NCBI GenBank assembly: GCA_040218415.1
Contig: JAVJRN010000028.1
Span: 1 to 33,809, forward strand
Length of the DNA stretch: 33,809 nucleotides
Source of the DNA: JAVJRN01 sp040218415
GTDB taxonomy: Bacteria > Bacteroidota > Bacteroidia > Cytophagales > Cyclobacteriaceae
Direction: 5' to 3'
The position numbers were made by a program, and so were the translations under genes. Positions 17,490 to 27,463 of the stretch are shown in pieces; position 1 is the stretch's first letter; every line of letters starts with the position of its first letter. Under the pieces are notes generated by a model. It was not told the DNA's origin. It saw only the letters and a program-made list of their open reading frames with translations, and searched no databases.

Positions 17490-20087
17490 CTACTCAGTTC
17501 GTAACCCTTTGCTAGGATTGGCACGCATGGGCACAAATGTAGCTGCGAGTATGAAGGTTAATGCTGATAGTACCACAAAGAGGCCTATTGCAAAACACAC
17601 TAAAATAGAAACACCCTCATAATACTTATAGATGGTTTGTAAAATTCCTTCGGAAATGAAATAACCCAACCCGGAACCCACAAAAAGCGCAATCAACAGG
17701 ATATAGCTAAACCCTCGGTTGATGGACATATTGACCTCAGTAAAGGAGGCTCCCAACACTTTTCTGATACTGATTTCTTTGGTTTTTTGTACCACATTGA
17801 TGCTGGCTAAGGAGAAGATTCCTATGAGGCTGAGGAAACAGCCCAAACCTGCCAAAGCAAGGAAGATTTTTTTCAAATTATTAGAGTCTTTTACAGCATT
17901 AAACCCTGTACGCTGATCCTGCCATTGACCTCCGAATGGGGATTCGAAGAGACTCACCCAAACAGTTTTAAGATCAGCCTCTATATCAGCACGTGACTGA
18001 CTGGAGGCAGTCCGTACGAGTAGCCTATTGAGAGATGAATCCTCTACCATTAAGTAAACTTCAGGCTTGGGTATATCGTCCTCATACACTCCTGAGTATA
18101 CATGTTCTGACACTCCAATGATGGTCTTGCGGGTATCATCGAGAGTGACTACATGGTTAATGGGATCGCTACCTGAGAGATAGGTGTCTACGAATTTTTG
18201 ATTAACGATCACAGCATCTTGTATGTCTGCCGTACTTTTTTCTCTAAAAGAGCGACCCGCTAAGATTTCAATCTTCATTTCCTCATGGTAGTCGGCTCCT
18301 ACATGGTAAGCTCGAACATCCACATTTTCAGCATGGTCCCTCATGACCACATTGGATCGAGAAATATCGTGATGGTTTTTGGTTCTCGTGACCGCAACCA
18401 CCCCAGAAAGTTTGCTGAGTTGGTTTTCTAGTGCTACTAAATCTGATTGATCTTCCAGATCAAACACCATGAGATCTTTAGAATCAAAGCCATAATCGTA
18501 GTTTTTCATATACTCTGTATTTAGTGCAAAAGAAATCCCAGTGGTTAATACGGCGATAGAAAATGCATATTGGCCTATGGTGAGTAAACGGTTGGCCAAT
18601 CCCACTCCTTTGAGTTTATAACGTTTGTTCAAAATATCCATCGCTTCAAATTTTCGTGCATAAGAGGCAGGTATAACACCAGATAAAAATGTCAAAAATC
18701 CGAGAAATAAAATCACAAATGGGATGAAGCGTAAAATGCTGATATCTGCAATGATAAACGCAAAACCAAAAGGCCCGAAAAACTCTTTTGCGAAGACATT
18801 AGCTATTAACAAAGCGATGACGAGTGCACCTGAAGTGATGATCAACATCTCCATCAAAAACTGAAAGAAAATTTGACTGCTTTGACCGCCTAGGGTTTTG
18901 CGTACACCTACCTCTTTCAATCGTCTGGAGACCAGCGCTATTGACGTATTGGTGATATTGAAAGTAGCGACCAATAAGATCAAAAGCCCCATTATCGCAA
19001 AAATGATAATGATTTCAGGCCGGATTCTCAGGTTAGTAGGTGAATAATCCATGAGGTGATCAGCCAACCTATCATCTACGAACGGAATGACTTCAAAAGA
19101 AGACACGGACCACTTCTTGTTATTATTATTTTGCAACTCAATCAGTCCATTGAGTTGTTCCTGAACATTTTTGGGATTGTCACTTTTAAAATAAATTGCC
19201 ACTCTTTCTTTAGAAGCCCAGTCGTTTGGAGTTATATCCACGGCTGTTTGCAGCGTTTGGAAGTTGATCAAAATATCAAATAGGAAACTGGTATTCAGCG
19301 GAATTCGCTCGAATACCCCACCGACTTTCATTTCTATTCGCTTATTGTCACGCAGATATATCGTAAGCATTTCCCCTACAGGATAAACGTCACCAAAATA
19401 CTTTTCAGCTACTCTATCTGTGAGAAAGACCGTGTTTGGTTCGCCAAATTCTGCCCTATTGCCGTATTTGAGCGGCAAGTTCATAGTCTTAAGGAAATCA
19501 CCTGAGACGGTCCCAATGCTATTGTCATAAAATTCATTCTTCAGTTTCACCGTGGCTCTTTCCACATTGTATTGAAAAACGTCTTCTACATTCCCCATGG
19601 AGGATTTCATATGATTCACCATAGCTAATGGGGCTAGTTCATAGCGAATCATTTGTTCGTTACTTGACCTCAGACTATGTACACGGTAAAGACTATCCGT
19701 ATCCTCATAGAAAGAATCAAACTCTATGTTATAGGCAAAAATCATGTATACCGTGATACAAAATCCTACGGACAATCCCAGTCCTAAAATATTGATAGCT
19801 ACAGGCCCTTTATTTTTCCAAGCATGGCGAAATCCTAATTTCGCATAAGATTTGTAGAGAGATGTATTCATGGTTGTTTTGGTTGTTTTGATCGCGTATC
19901 GTTTGAAGCAGGAGATGACATCCCACCAGAATAAAAGGTTTAATTGCCAATGTGCTTTGCCTTTACTTATGCGGTATTCGTGCATTTCCAAGAGGTCACC
20001 TTCCAGCTCCTCTAATCTATCGTTTCTGCAATACCATCTAAAAAGGCGAATGGCCAGTTTAGGAGGTGTTATATTATCAGTTATCAT
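17490..20087 (-). CDS. MacB/FtsX-type ABC permease with prefix domain
   Basis: The 865-residue protein begins with a soluble prefix domain (about 1-70: PPKLAIRLFRWYCRNDRLEE then LEGDLLEMHEYR) found on permeases that pair with PadR regulators. A first membrane helix (about 90-115) follows, then a MacB-like periplasmic domain, a block of three helices containing SRRLKEVGVRKTLGG, a second periplasmic domain and a last three-helix block with KTKEISIRKVLGAS. This is a duplicated FtsX module. No ATPase gene adjoins it, which is usual for this family. It starts inside the PadR stop codon (4-base overlap), so the two are coupled. Likely role: efflux or stress signalling across the envelope. Confidence 0.9.
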   Translation of the reverse strand: MITDNITPPKLAIRLFRWYCRNDRLEELEGDLLEMHEYRISKGKAHWQLNLLFWWDVISCFKRYAIKTTKTTMNTSLYKSYAKLGFRHAWKNKGPVAINILGLGLSVGFCITVYMIFAYNIEFDSFYEDTDSLYRVHSLRSSNEQMIRYELAPLAMVNHMKSSMGNVEDVFQYNVERATVKLKNEFYDNSIGTVSGDFLKTMNLPLKYGNRAEFGEPNTVFLTDRVAEKYFGDVYPVGEMLTIYLRDNKRIEMKVGGVFERIPLNTSFLFDILINFQTLQTAVDITPNDWASKERVAIYFKSDNPKNVQEQLNGLIELQNNNNKKWSVSSFEVIPFVDDRLADHLMDYSPTNLRIRPEIIIIFAIMGLLILLVATFNITNTSIALVSRRLKEVGVRKTLGGQSSQIFFQFLMEMLIITSGALVIALLIANVFAKEFFGPFGFAFIIADISILRFIPFVILFLGFLTFLSGVIPASYARKFEAMDILNKRYKLKGVGLANRLLTIGQYAFSIAVLTTGISFALNTEYMKNYDYGFDSKDLMVFDLEDQSDLVALENQLSKLSGVVAVTRTKNHHDISRSNVVMRDHAENVDVRAYHVGADYHEEMKIEILAGRSFREKSTADIQDAVIVNQKFVDTYLSGSDPINHVVTLDDTRKTIIGVSEHVYSGVYEDDIPKPEVYLMVEDSSLNRLLVRTASSQSRADIEADLKTVWVSLFESPFGGQWQDQRTGFNAVKDSNNLKKIFLALAGLGCFLSLIGIFSLASINVVQKTKEISIRKVLGASFTEVNMSINRGFSYILLIALFVGSGLGYFISEGILQTIYKYYEGVSILVCFAIGLFVVLSALTFILAATFVPMRANPSKGLRTE

Positions 20088-20419
20088 GAGGAGGAGGGAT
20101 AAGCAAGCGGTGGTATTTGTCCACGAAGCTGATCGCGAACGGCTTGAACTTCTGTCAGTGCATGTTCTCCAGCTGCTGTTAAGAAAAATAATCTTTTTCT
20201 TTTTCCACCACGCTGAGCTTTAGATTCGCCCAACCTTGATTCGAGGAAGCTCTTTTTTTCCAACCGATATAAAACGGTATGTATCGCACTGATATTGATG
20301 CTTTTACCCGTTTGCTTTTCGTACTCCTCCACTATAGAAACAGAGTAAGCTTCGTCATACAAGAGAGCCACGAGTAGTAAAACCAGCTCCTCAAAATTTC
20401 CCAGTTTGATGTCTTCCAT
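20084..20419 (-). CDS. PadR family transcriptional regulator
   Basis: The 111-residue protein fits the PadR winged helix: LGNFEELVLLLVALLYDEAY, then SINISAIHTVLYRLEKKSFL as recognition helix, then a wing with RGGKRKRLFFLTAAGEHAL. It is the short form without the long C-terminal dimerisation domain. It probably represses its own operon with the permease until a ligand binds. Two 21-base direct repeats just upstream (20425-20445 and 20469-20489) are good operator candidates. The stop overlaps the permease start. Confidence 0.9.
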   Translation of the reverse strand: MEDIKLGNFEELVLLLVALLYDEAYSVSIVEEYEKQTGKSINISAIHTVLYRLEKKSFLESRLGESKAQRGGKRKRLFFLTAAGEHALTEVQAVRDQLRGQIPPLAYPSSS

Positions 20420-20424
20420 ATATC

Positions 20425-20489
20425 TTTCACAATTGTAAGGATTATTTACGCAGCTGCTAAAAATAAAGTTTCACTTTTGTAAGTATTAT
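20425..20489 (-). promoter_or_regulatory. Twin direct repeats, candidate PadR operator
   Basis: On the plus strand TTTCACAATTGTAAGGATTAT (20425-20445) and TTTCACTTTTGTAAGTATTAT (20469-20489) agree at 18 of 21 positions and are spaced 44 bases apart, about four helical turns. The nearer copy starts six bases before the PadR start codon. Position and spacing fit binding of two PadR dimers for autorepression. Confidence 0.5.
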
Positions 20490-20552
20490 GAATTCTAATC
20501 CTTATCAAGTCTCTTTCCGCTCACTAACTTTGGCTCATTAAATGTGCTTTTC

Positions 20553-21191
20553 CTAAAAAAATCCCCAATAAAGCAGCAGCATACTGATGGTATTTACAGC
20601 TCCATGAACCAAGATGTTGAGTCAAATTTTACCCTGATTGAGCACATAAATTCCACCAAGTATGGCACCTAATACGCCTGTGAGTAGTTGACCGGTGATG
20701 CCTTGATAATCATGGAGGTATCCGAATAGTGCTGAGGTCATTGCCACTCCGAGAAAAGCACCCGCCTTACTTGGAACGGCCTTCATAATTCTCGACAGGA
20801 AGAAACCCCGGAAAATGATTTCTTCCATAAAACCTCCTACTATCCAGCTCGCCAGTAGGCTTACCAACAGCACTTTTGTGTTGCCCTCTACCTGAGCGAA
20901 AGGCCCTAAATTAATGGTCTCTCCGGTGACAAACTCAAGCGCCGGGCGAAACAAAAAAAGACTACACCCAACCACGAAGATCGACATCAAAATAGCTGTT
21001 CCAATAGTCGTGGAAAGATCAGCAGGACGGATGAAACCAAGCTCTTCGCCCAGACCATTTCTTACAGCGCTATAGATCAAAATGAATACACCGGATAGCA
21101 CTATCGGTAAGTAGGGCACATTTAGGAATAATAGGATTCCGAGAATAATCAGGGAGAACAGGCCGTCTTGGATAAGTCTGTATCGATTCAT
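20553..21191 (-). pseudogene. CPBP intramembrane protease with premature TGA
   Basis: The frame from ATG 21191 encodes a CPBP (CAAX/Abi) protease with several membrane helices, the EExxxR motif (Glu123, Glu124, Arg128 in GGFMEEIIFRGF) and a His motif FGYLH (His160). It stops at TGA 20622-20624 after LNQGKI. Reading on in the same frame gives LNILVHGAVNTISMLLLYWG up to TAG 20553-20555, which is exactly the expected last helix with the conserved H..VN motif. The TGA stands where Trp (TGG) is common. One base change thus removes the last 22 residues, including a likely catalytic site. The rest is undamaged, so the mutation looks recent. It could also be a sequencing error. Confidence 0.8.
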
Positions 21192-21263
21192 AATAGCGCT
21201 AATAAATAGACATTGAATATATTAAAGGAAGGGTGCAAAAGTCCTTTCCTATTTACGCGATGA

Positions 21264-22091
21264 TTACTTTCTTACATCCTTAGCCGGATCAATAACAGCA
21301 TTTTCCGGAGGCGTCATACGTGCTTCATCGAATTCACCATTAAGCTTAATATCATAGATGGCATGATCACCATATTGCGCAGTTAAATCAGTATTGTGTG
21401 TGGTGAACAATAGTGGAAATTTGAGGCCACCAATATCCGCCGAGTAGTTATTCTTCCTGAGCATCGGACCAAAAACCTCTTGGTCTTTAGGTAGTCCCAT
21501 GATATCCAGCATTGGGCCATAGCCAACTACATATTCATACCCAACAAGCAAGTGGGTTTTAGTGTCGATATAAAGTGTATAAGTGTCCTTAGGCGATTTT
21601 CCGACGGTAGGACTTTCTTTATAGCTCATGACTACTTTATAGACCTCATTGTCAAACGCCTTGTGTTTTAGGGTTTCCACTTCGCTGAGCTTCACTTGAT
21701 CTTCCTGTGTGAGCCAAGGCAGATTTAAGTAGTAGAAGAAAACAGAATGCTGATGACTTGGAGGATTACCTACACGCCAATCCACAGACCACACTTTTTC
21801 GCCATCAAAACTCATCTTAGAGCCAACAAGTGGCCAGTCTTGATATGATCGTCGGTTTTGCATATCGATTGTCTGGTCATTGATCCAGAATCTTAAAAAT
21901 CCCAAAGATTCACTGTGCATGGCTGAGGAGAAGGACAGGGTTTTGAGATCAGCCCATTTTTCATATCCGCCATGCGCATCGATCATTTTTTTCACGACCT
22001 CTTCGGTTTTCATGGAAGCATATTCGGGTCCTTTGGCGCTTAAAGCAATGGAGATAAGCGCAGTGAGTGAGAGCAAGATGAATTTTTTCAT
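21264..22091 (-). CDS. Exported LolA-like protein
   Basis: The 275-residue protein has a signal peptide ending near ALSA. The mature part begins with a helix typical of LolA-fold lipoprotein-binding proteins of Bacteroidota (VVKKMIDAHGGYEKWADLKT), followed by regularly spaced beta strands (SFDGEKVWSVDW; YTLYIDTKTHLLVGYEYVVG). No lipobox. It probably binds a lipid or lipoprotein in the periplasm; a specific function is not known. It is the first gene of the minus-strand run that continues to the CPBP, PadR and permease genes, and is divergent from the LytS-type kinase with 90 bases between. Confidence 0.75.
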   Translation of the reverse strand: MKKFILLSLTALISIALSAKGPEYASMKTEEVVKKMIDAHGGYEKWADLKTLSFSSAMHSESLGFLRFWINDQTIDMQNRRSYQDWPLVGSKMSFDGEKVWSVDWRVGNPPSHQHSVFFYYLNLPWLTQEDQVKLSEVETLKHKAFDNEVYKVVMSYKESPTVGKSPKDTYTLYIDTKTHLLVGYEYVVGYGPMLDIMGLPKDQEVFGPMLRKNNYSADIGGLKFPLLFTTHNTDLTAQYGDHAIYDIKLNGEFDEARMTPPENAVIDPAKDVRK

Positions 22092-22181
22092 AGTTTTCGT
22101 AATTAGTTGATTTGGGATGTCTTACGACTTACTCGTATCTAAAAGATGATAATATGCAGCGAATGACATTATTCGCAGTGG

Positions 22182-23297
22182 ATGACAATAGGAAGTGCAC
22201 AATTAAAGAATATTCGTCCTAAATTCGATTTTATGAAAAGCATACGCTTGGCATATAAAAGGCTTCCCGTATCCATCCCCGTGATGGTTCTGGCTTTGTT
22301 CATACTCATGATGGTGGTGTGGCTGCAAAGTGATTCGCGCTCCGCTCAGCACTTGCTTTTTCTCTTTAGCAGCTATCTTACTTGGGGGATTTTGGCACCT
22401 TTTATTCAAGGGCTAGTCGAAAACGCTACGGCTAAAACTAAAGCCATCGTTCTAGTCATCATCAAAGCACTACTGCTTATTTCTTTTCATTTCTTACTGT
22501 CAAATATGGTCTATTACACACTTCAATATTTTTTGGTAAGACCTTTCACGCCCTTATCTCTTGAAATCCTAAAAGAAATAGCCGCCCCTTCGCTACTTTC
22601 AAGGAGTGTTGATTTCATCCTTTTATTTGGACTTCTGAGCTGGAATCAGCGATCTAAAGAGCTCAATGAGAAAGCGATGAGTTTAATATCCGCTGAGTCT
22701 AACCTGCAAAAAATGCGTCTGAAGTCATTGCAGAGCCAGTTGAATCCACACTTCTTTTTTAATACGCTTCATTCCATCCATTCCATGATCGGTAGGAATG
22801 ATGAGAAGGCACGAGAGATGACGATCAAAATAAGCAGTCTCTTGCGTAAGGTGATTGAGAGCAATGAGGTAACTGCTCATTCACTTGGTCAAGAGCTGGA
22901 TCTTGTGAAAGACTATCTCTCCATAGAGCAAGAAAGGTTTCGAGACCGTTTGGTCATTGATCTGATGATTGATAAAAATGTGTTGGACTTGATGGTTCCC
23001 ACTTTTACACTTCAGCCTTTGATAGAAAATGCCTTCAAGCACGGCATAAGCAGAGTAGAGGGAAAAGCACATCTCAACGTCAATGTCAGACCGATTGATG
23101 ACAAGAAAATCCTGATAATTGAAGTGACGAACGATATCCCTAGAGTATCCTCTCCGAGTACTACCAGCACAGGATTTGGCCTGGTCAATTTGAAAGAACG
23201 ATTGGATGCATTTTATCAGCAAGACATTAGCATATCATCAGGAAAACTTACCGCAACCAGTCATCGCGTGGCTTTTTCAATTCCTTTAAATCAATGA
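22182..23297 (+). CDS. LytS/YehU-type sensor histidine kinase
   Basis: The 371-residue protein has an N-terminal membrane part with about four helices (30-160), a short linker and a His_kinase domain. The phospho-acceptor is His190 in LQSQLNPHFFFNTLHS; the N box is LQPLIENAFKHG (Asn283) and the G box TGFGLVNLKERL. It has no separate sensor domain, so the signal is probably felt in the membrane. ATG 22182 is used; ATG 22233 (codon 18) is an alternative that still keeps all helices. The stop overlaps the response regulator start (ATGA), so the pair is translationally coupled. Confidence 0.92.
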   Translation: MTIGSAQLKNIRPKFDFMKSIRLAYKRLPVSIPVMVLALFILMMVVWLQSDSRSAQHLLFLFSSYLTWGILAPFIQGLVENATAKTKAIVLVIIKALLLISFHFLLSNMVYYTLQYFLVRPFTPLSLEILKEIAAPSLLSRSVDFILLFGLLSWNQRSKELNEKAMSLISAESNLQKMRLKSLQSQLNPHFFFNTLHSIHSMIGRNDEKAREMTIKISSLLRKVIESNEVTAHSLGQELDLVKDYLSIEQERFRDRLVIDLMIDKNVLDLMVPTFTLQPLIENAFKHGISRVEGKAHLNVNVRPIDDKKILIIEVTNDIPRVSSPSTTSTGFGLVNLKERLDAFYQQDISISSGKLTATSHRVAFSIPLNQ

Positions 23298-24073
23298 AAT
23301 ACACTGCGCTCATAGTCGATGACGAACCGAATGCCAGAGAGTATCTCACCGAGCTGGTTGGACGTGAGGTCAGTCTAGAGATATGTGGTACATGCGCTAC
23401 GGGCAATGAAGCCATCGCTTTTTGTGAAACACTGGAGCCAGATTTGATTTTTCTCGACATAGAAATGCCGGGCAGAAGTGGAATAGAAACCGCTCAGGTG
23501 CTCTCTAATAAAAAGCTTTCCTCGATCATTATTTTCACCACAGCCTATGATCAGTATGCCATCCAGGCATTTGAAGTCGCCGCGATTGGCTACTTACTCA
23601 AACCATTCTCAGAAGAGCAATTTTCTGTGACAGTAAAGCGCGCTATTTATATGAAGGGAATAGCCAAAAAAGCTCATTTTCAAGACCGCATGAGTCATCT
23701 ATTTGAGCGATTCGATCAATCGACTCCTACTACTATTCGAGAATTCATACTTTATGAAAAGGGGTTGGAAGTTCGCGTTCCTACGGAGGCTGTTGAATAT
23801 TTGATCGCCGATTCTGAATACGTGGAAATTCATACAAAGTCCCGTAAATACCTCAAGCGACTTGCTTTAGCGTTATTAGCTAAGCAGCTGCCCAGCGCTT
23901 TTGTGAGGGTTCACCGGTCCATCATCATCAATCATCATTACGTCATTACCTGGAGTTATCTGAACAATGGTACTTATTCATTTGACTTTCAAAACGGCAC
24001 TTCTTTAAAAAGCAGTCGATCTTATAAGGAGGCGGTTCAAATGATGCTTTCGAATAATGCGGATAAGCAATAG
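23294..24073 (+). CDS. LytTR family response regulator
   Basis: The 259-residue protein has a receiver domain (Asp10, Asp11, phospho-acceptor Asp55 in LIFLDIEMPG, Lys103 in LLKPF) and a C-terminal LytTR DNA-binding domain (about 155-255, with LIADSEYVEIHTKSRKYL and FVRVHRSIIINHHYV). It is the partner of the kinase directly upstream. Targets are unknown; the divergent LolA-like gene and the lipoprotein genes downstream are candidates by position only. Confidence 0.93.
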   Translation: MKYTALIVDDEPNAREYLTELVGREVSLEICGTCATGNEAIAFCETLEPDLIFLDIEMPGRSGIETAQVLSNKKLSSIIIFTTAYDQYAIQAFEVAAIGYLLKPFSEEQFSVTVKRAIYMKGIAKKAHFQDRMSHLFERFDQSTPTTIREFILYEKGLEVRVPTEAVEYLIADSEYVEIHTKSRKYLKRLALALLAKQLPSAFVRVHRSIIINHHYVITWSYLNNGTYSFDFQNGTSLKSSRSYKEAVQMMLSNNADKQ

Positions 24074-24797
24074 GTGATGTAGAGTCTATTTAAAAACTAT
24101 ACATTTTACTGGCTCTGATGATCTTCAAGGCACTCATTTGTGTAATGATCTCATGGATTCCCTATGATTCCTATTGTTAAAAAAGTTGTAGACAATGATA
24201 CTTCGCGAGCTTGAAGTTCAGCCCAATTAATCAGAGTACTCATGGCTGTGAAAGAAAGTCACTCCAGTCATGATTTGAATTCCAGTGGTTTTCATTCCAT
24301 ATACCAAATTACCATTAGTATTATACCGTAATACACCGATGGTGTGATAGTGCGGAAGTCGTGAATTTTGTTTCATCAGTAAATAATCTCAAAGTCATGC
24401 TTCAAAAACTCAACTCATCAAAGGCTCCTACAACACATCTTACAAGAGAATGCAGCGAAGAGTCCAAAAACAATAATTCCATTAATATAACCGCATCTCA
24501 CATCTTCTAGTCACGCTTTTGATAAAGTAGGATTTAGGTGCTGGTTGCACATGTGAACTTAAGCGATAGACTCCTTAGGTGAAAAGCAAAGAATGAAAGC
24601 TGTTGCTAGGAGTAGCGCCAATAGGAGTTCATTGTTATTTCATCCAAGTGATAGTAGACAAAAATCGCAGAGGCGATGGATAAAAAGTGCTAAAGGATGA
24701 GCCTTGAGCATTTCGAACCACGAAGTTTAGAAGATGGCTTGGTGGCCAACACCCGACTTGAGAATGGATTGATGGCATGATCAAAAAAAACAGAAAT
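24074..24797. other. 724-bp region without a recognisable gene
   Basis: Both strands were read for long frames and known motifs and nothing was found. Stop codons are frequent in all frames. It may be decayed coding sequence or a long leader of the lipoprotein genes. A short GGTGTGATAG/ACCGATGG area near 24340 has weak inverted symmetry only. Confidence 0.5.
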
Positions 24798-26117
24798 ATG
24801 AAATTATATAAATTATTCTTCGGATTTGCGCTGTTAGCCGTGCTTAGTAATTGTGGTGATCAAGAAGAGGCTTCACCCGATGAGCAAGAAGGTGCATCTT
24901 CTTTAGTCTGGGAGCGATATTTTATATCTGCTATAGATAATGGTCCCATGGCCTCCGTGCGTAGGATTCTCTATGACAATGACCAAAATATTTATGTGAT
25001 CGGTGCATTCAGAGATAAGATTTCATTTAACCTTGAAAATCAGGACGATTTTTCGCTCCTTTTGCAAACACAGTTTGATAACAATCGTGATGGATTCGTC
25101 CTCAAACTTGATCAGGATGGCAACTCTGTATGGGCTAAAAGTTACCCTACGCCGATCAATGATTTTTTCTATGATGCTGTATTACAAAATGATAAACTCT
25201 ATGTGAGTGGAAGTAAATCCTCATTGGTTTGGATCTTGGATAAAGATGGAAATGAGTTGGCGGGTAGCACTAACGGTGATCCGGATAGTGGCTACACAGA
25301 TCTCATTGTGGGTGCTAATGGCTCGGTCTTTTTTACAGGTTTTATAAGAGACGGTTTTGGTCATTATCACAACCAGTATGGCGAGTTGGATGATCAAGGC
25401 GCAGTGGTCTGGAGTAAGGAGTTTAAGTTGGGCGACAATTTCGAGCTTATTTCCAAGATTCAACAAGCGGCTAATGGTGATTTATATATAGCTGGCAATG
25501 CTGGAACGAGCAGCGTGTTTATCAACAGACTGACAGAGACAGGAGATAGTCTATGGAGTAAATCTCTTGATGCTGAGATGGTACGGTTGGAGCAGCTTTT
25601 GATAACCACTGGAGGTCAACTGTTCGTTGCAGGAAAGTTCACAGGAAGCAAATCCGAAGGACTTGGACATGGTATTGATCTTGACCCAGGAGATGGGGTG
25701 CAAAGGTTTTTGAGTACCAGTCAAGGATATGATCAGTTTATGGTTCTGTTAACAGCAGATGGTGATTATATCTGGGGTGATGATATTTACTCTACAGGCC
25801 TGAATGTCGCTTTTTTGAGTGCCGCAGAAATAAAAGGCAAGATCCTGATGTCTTTTAATACCTATGCCGGAGTGTCAAGTGGCGAATTCTTTAACATAGA
25901 ACAACTGATAGAGGAAAACCCTTCACATGATGGCTTTATGAGCATTGATCCTACGGATGGTCATGTGGAGGTTTATAATTTTCAAGACAACAAAGATTAT
26001 CCAGCAGCCATACCTTATGATGCTGTCTACCTTCCAGATGGAGATCTAGTTTATGCCAAATTTATTTACGGATTAGAACTAAATCCAAGACTGCTTATCT
26101 CCAAACAGAAATACTAA
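24798..26117 (+). CDS. Lipoprotein with beta-propeller-like repeats
   Basis: The 439-residue protein has a lipoprotein signal (MKLYKLFFGFALLAVLSNC, lipobox LSNC). An ATG 21 bases upstream (24777) is in frame; the inner one is preferred as it gives a normal short signal and follows an A-rich stretch. The body has repeated blade-like units of the type D.DGN.VWAKSY and ..GDLYIAGNAG, as in SBBP/PQQ-like propeller proteins. Function unknown, probably surface binding. Its stop is 32 bases before a related gene, so they likely form an operon. Confidence 0.75.
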   Translation: MKLYKLFFGFALLAVLSNCGDQEEASPDEQEGASSLVWERYFISAIDNGPMASVRRILYDNDQNIYVIGAFRDKISFNLENQDDFSLLLQTQFDNNRDGFVLKLDQDGNSVWAKSYPTPINDFFYDAVLQNDKLYVSGSKSSLVWILDKDGNELAGSTNGDPDSGYTDLIVGANGSVFFTGFIRDGFGHYHNQYGELDDQGAVVWSKEFKLGDNFELISKIQQAANGDLYIAGNAGTSSVFINRLTETGDSLWSKSLDAEMVRLEQLLITTGGQLFVAGKFTGSKSEGLGHGIDLDPGDGVQRFLSTSQGYDQFMVLLTADGDYIWGDDIYSTGLNVAFLSAAEIKGKILMSFNTYAGVSSGEFFNIEQLIEENPSHDGFMSIDPTDGHVEVYNFQDNKDYPAAIPYDAVYLPDGDLVYAKFIYGLELNPRLLISKQKY

Positions 26118-26149
26118 TTCATCCATTCGTTTTATACTATGAACAACTT

Positions 26150-27463
26150 ATGAAATCATCATATCTAATAATCTGCTTTACCTTATTGTTTTTTGCCTGT
26201 AGTAAGGATGAGGATATCAATTCGGGAAGTACGGCCAGCACGGTTGTGCGTTTTCCTGAGTTTAAGCTCAATACTCCTTTTCAAGAAAAGGTACTTGATA
26301 CAGAGGGCAATCTGTATGCTTTTGTTGAGTTGGCGGGGAGCCACAGTGTGGGGGAGTCCAGTTTCAAAACCAATAGAAATAATACCCTGGTGAAACTAGA
26401 TCCTGCGGGTAATTTTATAACGGAGTATCCCGGCGTGCGTCCTATGCTATTCAATAAGATAAGCTTAGGTGATAATGACATTATCTACATGAACTCAGCG
26501 TCAACAAATAGTACCAACATTGTCAAAATGTCAACTGATGGTGATTTCATATCTTCTAATCGGATAATATCTTCAAGTTTAGATGTGGAGGCCAATGCGA
26601 ATGGAGACTATTTTCTTATTGAACCAGATGACATGCTCAATCTTGATTTGAAGAAGTTGTCTTCTGAAAATCAACTTATTTGGTCAGCTGCTACTGGGCT
26701 AAACAGGATTGAATTTAGAAGGATGATGTTTTCTGATGTAGATAATAGCTTATTGGTATTAAGTGCGGCTAAACTTTCGAAATACAGCAGTGAAAGTGGT
26801 GAGTTACTTTGGGAATATCAAATTGATGAAATGATCTGTAGCCAGGTTTTCTCTAGCCCTTTATGTGTCTCTGGTTTCATAGATACAGATGACCAAGGCA
26901 ATGCCTATCTGGCTTACGTCAAGAGAGGACTCAAAGACACAGAGCTCATAGAATATGTGGAGATGGTCAAACTGGACAACAGTGGTAATCCGCTTTTTAC
27001 CAAAGTAATTCGATCAGAGGAACGTTTGCGTGAAGATATTTTTGTGACAGGAATGAGCGTGTTTGAAGGTCATTTTTACATGGCCATTAACAGCACGTTT
27101 GGCAATATCCGATCTTTCAATTCGGAGAAGGCATTTATTGCAAAGTATGATGCGCGAACGGGTGATGAAGTCTGGAGACAGTCTCCTTCATGGCAATTTA
27201 TCTCTTTAGATGACTATTCTCCTTCTAAATTTGACTTCAGTCTGTTTCCGGTTTTTATCAAAGACATGATCCAGAGCAAGGTAGATGGCAGGTTGTGGTG
27301 CTCGATTGCCATTGATATACCCACGGTAATTAGAGATCCAGAAGATATCAGTCAGCATATCTCAAGAGTAGACGTCAAAATTAAAATGGGTTCTGCAGAG
27401 ATCACCCAGACGCTCGTTCCCAACCACATTATTTATAGAAACATAACCGTTTTGGATAAATAA
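26150..27463 (+). CDS. Lipoprotein related to the preceding one
   Basis: The 437-residue protein has a lipoprotein signal (lipobox FFAC, Cys near residue 17). The body shows the same kind of repeats: LDTEGNLYAFVELAG, LVKLDPAGNF, MSTDGDFIS and IDTDDQGNAYLAYV. It is similar in length and plan to the upstream protein, with low identity by eye, so an old tandem duplication is likely. Role unknown; probably exposed at the cell surface or in the periplasm. Confidence 0.75.
   Translation: MKSSYLIICFTLLFFACSKDEDINSGSTASTVVRFPEFKLNTPFQEKVLDTEGNLYAFVELAGSHSVGESSFKTNRNNTLVKLDPAGNFITEYPGVRPMLFNKISLGDNDIIYMNSASTNSTNIVKMSTDGDFISSNRIISSSLDVEANANGDYFLIEPDDMLNLDLKKLSSENQLIWSAATGLNRIEFRRMMFSDVDNSLLVLSAAKLSKYSSESGELLWEYQIDEMICSQVFSSPLCVSGFIDTDDQGNAYLAYVKRGLKDTELIEYVEMVKLDNSGNPLFTKVIRSEERLREDIFVTGMSVFEGHFYMAINSTFGNIRSFNSEKAFIAKYDARTGDEVWRQSPSWQFISLDDYSPSKFDFSLFPVFIKDMIQSKVDGRLWCSIAIDIPTVIRDPEDISQHISRVDVKIKMGSAEITQTLVPNHIIYRNITVLDK

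Noticed and set aside
24397..24510. 37-codon frame in the gene-free region
   Set aside because: Composition is random-looking with no motif and no upstream signal.
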